Below are positions 8,550-12,122 of a stretch of 12,122 nt of DNA, one piece after another (position 1 is the first letter of the stretch; each line of letters starts with the position of its first letter). Source of the DNA: Chloromonas sp. AAM2 (Eukaryota; Chlorophyta; Chlorophyceae; Chlamydomonadales; Chlamydomonadaceae); the NCBI GenBank assembly GCA_004335635.1, contig QAXH01003439.1, positions 1-12,122 on the forward strand. Direction: 5' to 3'. The notes beneath the pieces are model-generated. The model saw only the letters and a list, made by a program, of their open reading frames with translations, did not search any database and was not told where the DNA came from. The translations under genes and the position numbers were made by a program.

Positions 8550-8760
8550 TCACGGCCGCATACTGTGACCGACGTACAGCGCAAGGGCCAGCATCACATG
8601 CAAGTGTGACTGCTGCTTGAAGCCCATGCTGTCAACGTAATCCTGTGGCGTCAGAGTGCCGTCAGAGTGAGAGAAACGCTTGTGACTGTCAAATCCGTGG
8701 CCATATATCGACACCATCGCTGTCTGTTCGTCCTCTTCGCCCCGGAGGACCTCGGCTGGC
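8550..8760 (-). CDS. Probable exon of an unidentified gene with a degenerate EF-hand-like loop
   Basis: On the minus strand, after an acceptor-like ctccag at 8766-8761, an open frame of 69 codons runs to TGA at 8552-8550; an internal ATG lies at 8717. The product includes SIYGHGFDSHKRF, then FSHSDGTLTPQDYVDSMGF, then a hydrophobic HLHVMLALALYV. The FSHSDGTLTPQD stretch matches the second half of an EF-hand loop (Gly at 6, Leu at 8, Thr at 9, Asp at 12), but position 1 is Phe and position 3 is His, so calcium binding is doubtful. The GTLTPQDYVDSM phrase faintly recalls MICU-type proteins; this is only an impression. Possible donors are the gt at 8569 and at 8563; both leave phase 1, which fits the candidate exon at 8180. 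I do not recognise the protein. It could also be a relic. Confidence 0.42.
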
Positions 8761-8823
8761 CTGGAGGGCGTTGGTGGGTGGCAATCCTAGTGCCTTGAAC
8801 AGCAGGGGGCCCCGCGCAAACCC

Positions 8824-8903
8824 CCTTTACTAGGAGAGATTTTTGCAATTTGCGCAAATAGTTCATGTTTGCGTTGGACGTGCTTCATGGTGTGCACTCC
8901 CTC
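8824..8903. repeat. 80-bp direct repeat, copy 2
   Basis: Second copy of 8042-8121, 782 bases away, with the same palindrome at 8848-8859. Weaker similarity continues on its right side (CTTGGC and flanks), suggesting an older, longer duplication. No splice acceptor is obvious for this copy, so it may be the decayed one. Confidence 0.9.
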
Positions 8904-9095
8904 GTAAAGTGTGATGAAAAGGGGGCCAAGAGAACAGGAAATTGAATTACCGAATGAAATCAAGAGCATGTGAATGCATTTGCACAGGCAGCGTCTAACT
9001 AGCAATCTATAAGAATGTGTCACAATCACATGGCGTGCTTGTCCTTCTCTTAAGCGACTCCTTGAGGTAATGTACACAGGCAATGCCTGTTGCTT

Positions 9096-10803
9096 TCACT
9101 GGACTGGCAGCGTGCGCGGCAGAAGCCTGACCCGCAGGCCGTGCTTGGGAGTCAGGGTGATGCCTGCTGTGCACTGCAGAGGGATCTGTACAGCAAACCA
9201 AAGTGGAACAAGGCAAGGTGGTGTAAGAGAAACAGTGACTGGGTAAATCAAGACATTGGCACCAGTGCTGTAAAACTATGCAAACACCAGACCAAGGTTT
9301 CGGCAGGGCCAATAACCACTTTCCGACAGCCAAAGGTAACGGTTCCACGTTACCAGACGTTACAACACCCACGTGTAGAACGTGAGAATACTCGAGAGGT
9401 GCACGTCATCAGCAAACATGCAGCAAGAGGGCACGCTGGAAGGAGGAAACTTGGCGCAGAGGCCTACAAACAGGCCTGCCTAGACATCAACGAGCGCGGA
9501 AATCAGCACAAGCTGAGCAGCAAGGAACTTGCACAGGGCTGAGGGTATGCCTACATGTATCAATTTACAGCTACAGCGGCTGGAGCGCGCAGGTCTAGGT
9601 TGGGCCTTACCTGTCCGGGTGCCAGCTCGAATGTGAAGTGGCGGTACAACTGGGCGAGGGCAATGCGCGCCTCCTGAAGCGCAAACCTGCGCACAGCGAG
9701 AAGAGTGGGCCATCGTGTTAGTGACTTCATCATTTGCACAAGTGCCGTTTCAAGAAGTCGGCCTGCTTGCCAGAATTGCACAGACGGGCCAACCCACAAC
9801 TGTTGAACTCTCGTTAATTAGATGATTCGCTGAACACATCGATTACCATTGAAAAGACAGCTGATCGCCAGTCACCTCCTTGTCTTGACATCCGGACAAG
9901 TTCTGTTCAGAGCCTGTGCATCATTTGAAGCTTCGTGACTGGTCTGCCTTGCTGGCTGTAATCATCCACTCAGGCTCAACAGGTGGAACAGATCGCATCC
10001 ATTACATATGGCTAGCGAGCGTCTTATGTGCCTACGTTCTCCCTTGCTGGTGCTCTATAACAGGCACCCACTTGAACGTTTTCCTATTGCTGGTTCTCTA
10101 TAACAGGCACCCACTTGTATCCGGGGCACTGCCGCGTGCCCGCTCCAAAGGGCATGTAGGCACTGGCCACCGTGGGACCCCACTCGGACTGGTGCTGCGG
10201 ACAATGAAAACAGGTGCAGGTGACGCAGCCAACCTTTATCAAGAGAAGGCCCAACACGACAGCACACGCTGCTAGCTGACACTCTGAGGTCTCAGCAGCA
10301 AGGCTTCCTCAGTCTTTCACAACTGAACCCCAAGCCTTGTTGGCAGCAGCCACAGCAACGCCTTTCAGACCGCAAATGAAGCCATTGTCGCAGGAGACAT
10401 CTCAAGATCGTGTCAGCTGACACCAGCAGTCTGCAGAGAGCCCTTGCCCACTCTTGATACTTTTTAAATGCTGAGACATAGATGCACACCGGTGCACCCA
10501 CATCTTACATTACATGGTCAGAAGAGGAGCGGGAACTGCTCAGGGGACTGCTCAGCAGGGAGACGGGGGGAAGGGAAATAGGTGACCTATTGGTCACCAC
10601 TGCACCCTAAGCAACAACCGCAAAGTCAACTTGAACAACTCCGTAGTCCAGATGCTGCACCATCCATGCCCCCCTTGCCTCACCTCTGGCAGCCACCTCT
10701 CTGGCAGGAACTCCTCAGCACGGGGCCAGTACTCAGGGTCGTGGTGGAAGGCATAGATGGGCAGGAAAACGGACGTGCCATGTGGCAGATGAAGGCCACC
10801 AAC
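9096..10803 (-). CDS. Cytochrome P450, C-terminal 121 residues (5' part missing from window)
   Basis: Four exons on the minus strand: 10803-10684, 10194-10115, 9686-9611, 9185-9096, with compatible phases and GT-AG introns of 489, 428 and 425 nt. The first encodes the stretch after the K-helix, with HLPHGTSVFLP, AFHHDPEYW and EEFLPERW (the PERF/PERW motif). The second carries the heme loop FGAGTRQCPG; its Cys codon at 10128-10126 is the predicted axial heme ligand. The third reads FALQEARIALAQLYRHFTFE (L-helix). The last holds the C-terminal beta strands (GITLTPKHGLRVRLLPR) and TGA at 9098-9096. P450s are heme monooxygenases, usually ER- or plastid-bound; substrate cannot be told. The style resembles CYP3/CYP711-clan enzymes, a loose impression. 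A P450 is normally about 500 residues. Exon 10803 has a good acceptor (cctgcag), so upstream exons are expected, but none, and no ExxR motif, is visible from 10804 to the repeat at 11203. Either a long intron carries the repeat, or this is a truncated pseudogene. Confidence 0.85.
10044..10117. repeat. Tandem 31-bp repeat duplicating a P450 splice donor
   Basis: TTGCTGGTGCTCTATAACAG with its continuation (10044-10074) recurs at 10087-10117 with one mismatch, period 43. On the minus strand the right copy contains the 5' splice site of the heme exon (CAA|gtgggt at 10115/10114). The left copy repeats the same donor within the intron at 10071. Confidence 0.92.
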
Positions 10804-11202
10804 CTGCAGGCAGCACAGTTCAGGTCAACTCAATTCATCAATCAAAAAGTAAACGCAGGACCAGTTTCCTCAGTACAAGTCATTGCTTGGATGCGCAATC
10901 TGTACCAAACCGCTACCTGCATGCATTGTCCTTTGTTCTCTACACGAAACTGAAACACACTGTAACAGCTGTTAAAAAACCCACCATCACGCCAGAAGGT
11001 CTTATCAGCGACTGTCTGCGTTTCACCACTCTGGCAAGGTCTGGACAATAACATATTCCGACCACTTTCGCGACAGTACGGTTACGACTGCATAATGTGG
11101 GTACCTAAACCAGGTGCGGCCTCATGAGTGTGTATTAAGCCGTTTCTACCAGCCATACGTTTGAACATTTGATTGCGTTCAGGGTACTTGCTACTCATTT
11201 GC
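10804..11202. other. Interval upstream of the visible P450 exons, no exon seen
   Basis: I searched the minus strand in three frames for the expected P450 K-helix (ExxR) exon and found none. The open frames here are short and unrecognisable. It is either intron sequence or DNA beyond a truncation point. Confidence 0.55.
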
Positions 11203-11300
11203 GACTGGCGCTGGCGTGGCGCCAAAAGCCTCCTGGCCTGGCGTCGGCCTGGCGCTCAAGCTGGCAAAACTGGCGCTGGCCAGCCAAAACTGGCGTGCCA
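11203..11300. repeat. Second CTGGCG-rich repeat tract
   Basis: Dense repeats of CTGGCG and TGGCGC words (GACTGGCGCTGGCGTGGCGC, AAACTGGCGCTGGCCAGCC), similar in style to 770-1060. It lies just left of the right flanking-repeat copy, whereas the other tract lies just right of the left copy. Confidence 0.75.
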
Positions 11301-11434
11301 TGACTAATTCGCACAGTCAAACAATGGCTTCTTCTTCTGCTGCTCCTGGCTAAGTGCTAGCTCCTGAGTCTGATGCAGGGAAAGCTGCTGTGGTGCGAGT
11401 GGTAGCTGGAATGGGCTATCTGCTTCATGCGACT

Positions 11435-12122
11435 CCATGTGCTGCTTGTGGCTGGATGTCTCCGCATGCCTAGGCAGAGTGCTGGCTCTGAAGTGGCAAA
11501 ACTCCAACAGACGCCCTGTGGCATTGCTGCACGGATTGCACCACAGCTGGCCTGTGGCTACGTCTCCGCCAGCCCATGCATGCTCGATGAGCCAGCTCGT
11601 CTGAACCCAACGGTTGAGGTCATGCTGTTGCTGCGATTGTGCGGTTGTCAGCTGCGCGCTTTGCCTGCGGCTCGCGAAGGCTGAGCACAACTCCTGCCGA
11701 CGTTGTGCCCGCTGGTGCGATATGGGACGCTGCGGGCATTTGGGGCAATGCGGCTGTTGCAGGGGTGGGTGCTGCGCGCTTTTTGCCCGCCCCGGGAGTT
11801 TGAGCGTTGTGCCACCAAACTCCAGCAGACGCGTGGAAGCACTTGGGTCTAGCTGCTTTCGATATGATAGCTTGGGGTCTAGCTGCTTGAATGTACTTCG
11901 GGACTGAATGTACTTCTGGGTTTGAATGTACTTCGGGACTGTCAGGTATGGCAAGAATTCCCAGCGCATTACTCGTAGGACCAGACATGGTGCAACATGG
12001 TACAGCTAGGCTACAGCGCTGGCGTCGAAAGGCCGAGAACAAGTCGTTTTGAAAAAAGTGCACGATTCAGTGTACGGCTTATTGGTGGGCGCCACGGACT
12101 GTGGTCGCACATGTGACAGGCA
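11435..12122. repeat. Long direct repeat, right copy
   Basis: This is the same sequence and orientation as 1-688, offset by 11,434 bases, with five substitutions and no indels. A minus-strand open frame of 221 codons (ATG at 11969, stop at 11304) runs through it and past its visible left edge. The frame is rich in Gln, Ser, His and Pro and matches no family I know. It may be a chance open frame in a GC-rich repeat. Confidence 0.95.

Noticed and set aside
9090..9542. 150-codon + strand open frame
   Set aside because: It overlaps the last P450 exon and its intron in antisense, shows no domain, and its composition is ordinary for intron sequence.
1..12122. An LTR retrotransposon with 688-bp LTRs at the window ends
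   Set aside because: The 10.7 kb between the repeats holds intron-containing host genes and no gag, protease, reverse transcriptase, RNase H or integrase. The CTGGCG tracts and the 117 bp of open frame left of the right copy also do not fit LTR borders.

Overview
This is a window of nuclear DNA from a eukaryote, most likely a green alga, perhaps of the chlamydomonadalean type. Supporting signs are genes split by many 100-490 base GT-AG introns, plant/algal protein families (a TOM1-like VHS-GAT adaptor and a cytochrome P450), CAG-encoded polyglutamine, and GC-rich dispersed repeats next to a TTAGGG-type telomeric array. There is no rRNA, tRNA, CRISPR array or bacterial-type operon. The species is an inference and is not proven.

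Layout, left to right. Positions 1-688 hold a repeat that recurs at 11435-12122 in the same orientation with five mismatches. Positions about 770-1060 are a CTGGCG/CGCCAG-rich repeat tract with a perfect hairpin, followed at 1092-1146 by an interstitial CCCTAA array. Positions 1147-2851 hold no recognisable gene and probably include the 3' UTR of the next gene. Positions 2852-7472 (minus strand) hold a complete ten-exon gene whose splicing I reconstructed by hand. It encodes a 685-residue VHS-GAT protein of the TOM1-like family with a long Gln/Pro/Ala/Gly/Tyr-rich tail carrying clathrin-box, DPF, NPF and WxxF-type motifs. Positions 7915-8760 (minus strand) hold two exon-like open segments of an unidentified gene, one with a degenerate EF-hand-like loop and one with a membrane-like segment. 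Part of this stretch is duplicated nearby. Positions 9096-10803 (minus strand) hold the last four exons of a cytochrome P450 (PERW region, heme-binding loop, C-terminus). The upstream exons, including the ExxR K-helix, are not in the window. Positions 11203-12122 hold a second CTGGCG-rich tract and the second copy of the flanking repeat.

The genes lie head-to-tail on the minus strand (P450, then the unidentified exons, then TOM1-like). Nothing suggests a shared pathway: the TOM1-like protein should act in ubiquitin-dependent endosomal sorting, the P450 in oxidative metabolism. The flanking repeats look like two copies of one dispersed or subtelomeric element, each cut by a window edge. I see no convincing new multi-gene system. 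The points most worth a second look are the reconstructed adaptor with its altered VHS residue and GC-AG intron, the P450 that stops at a repeat boundary, its duplicated splice donor, and the repeat and telomeric structures.
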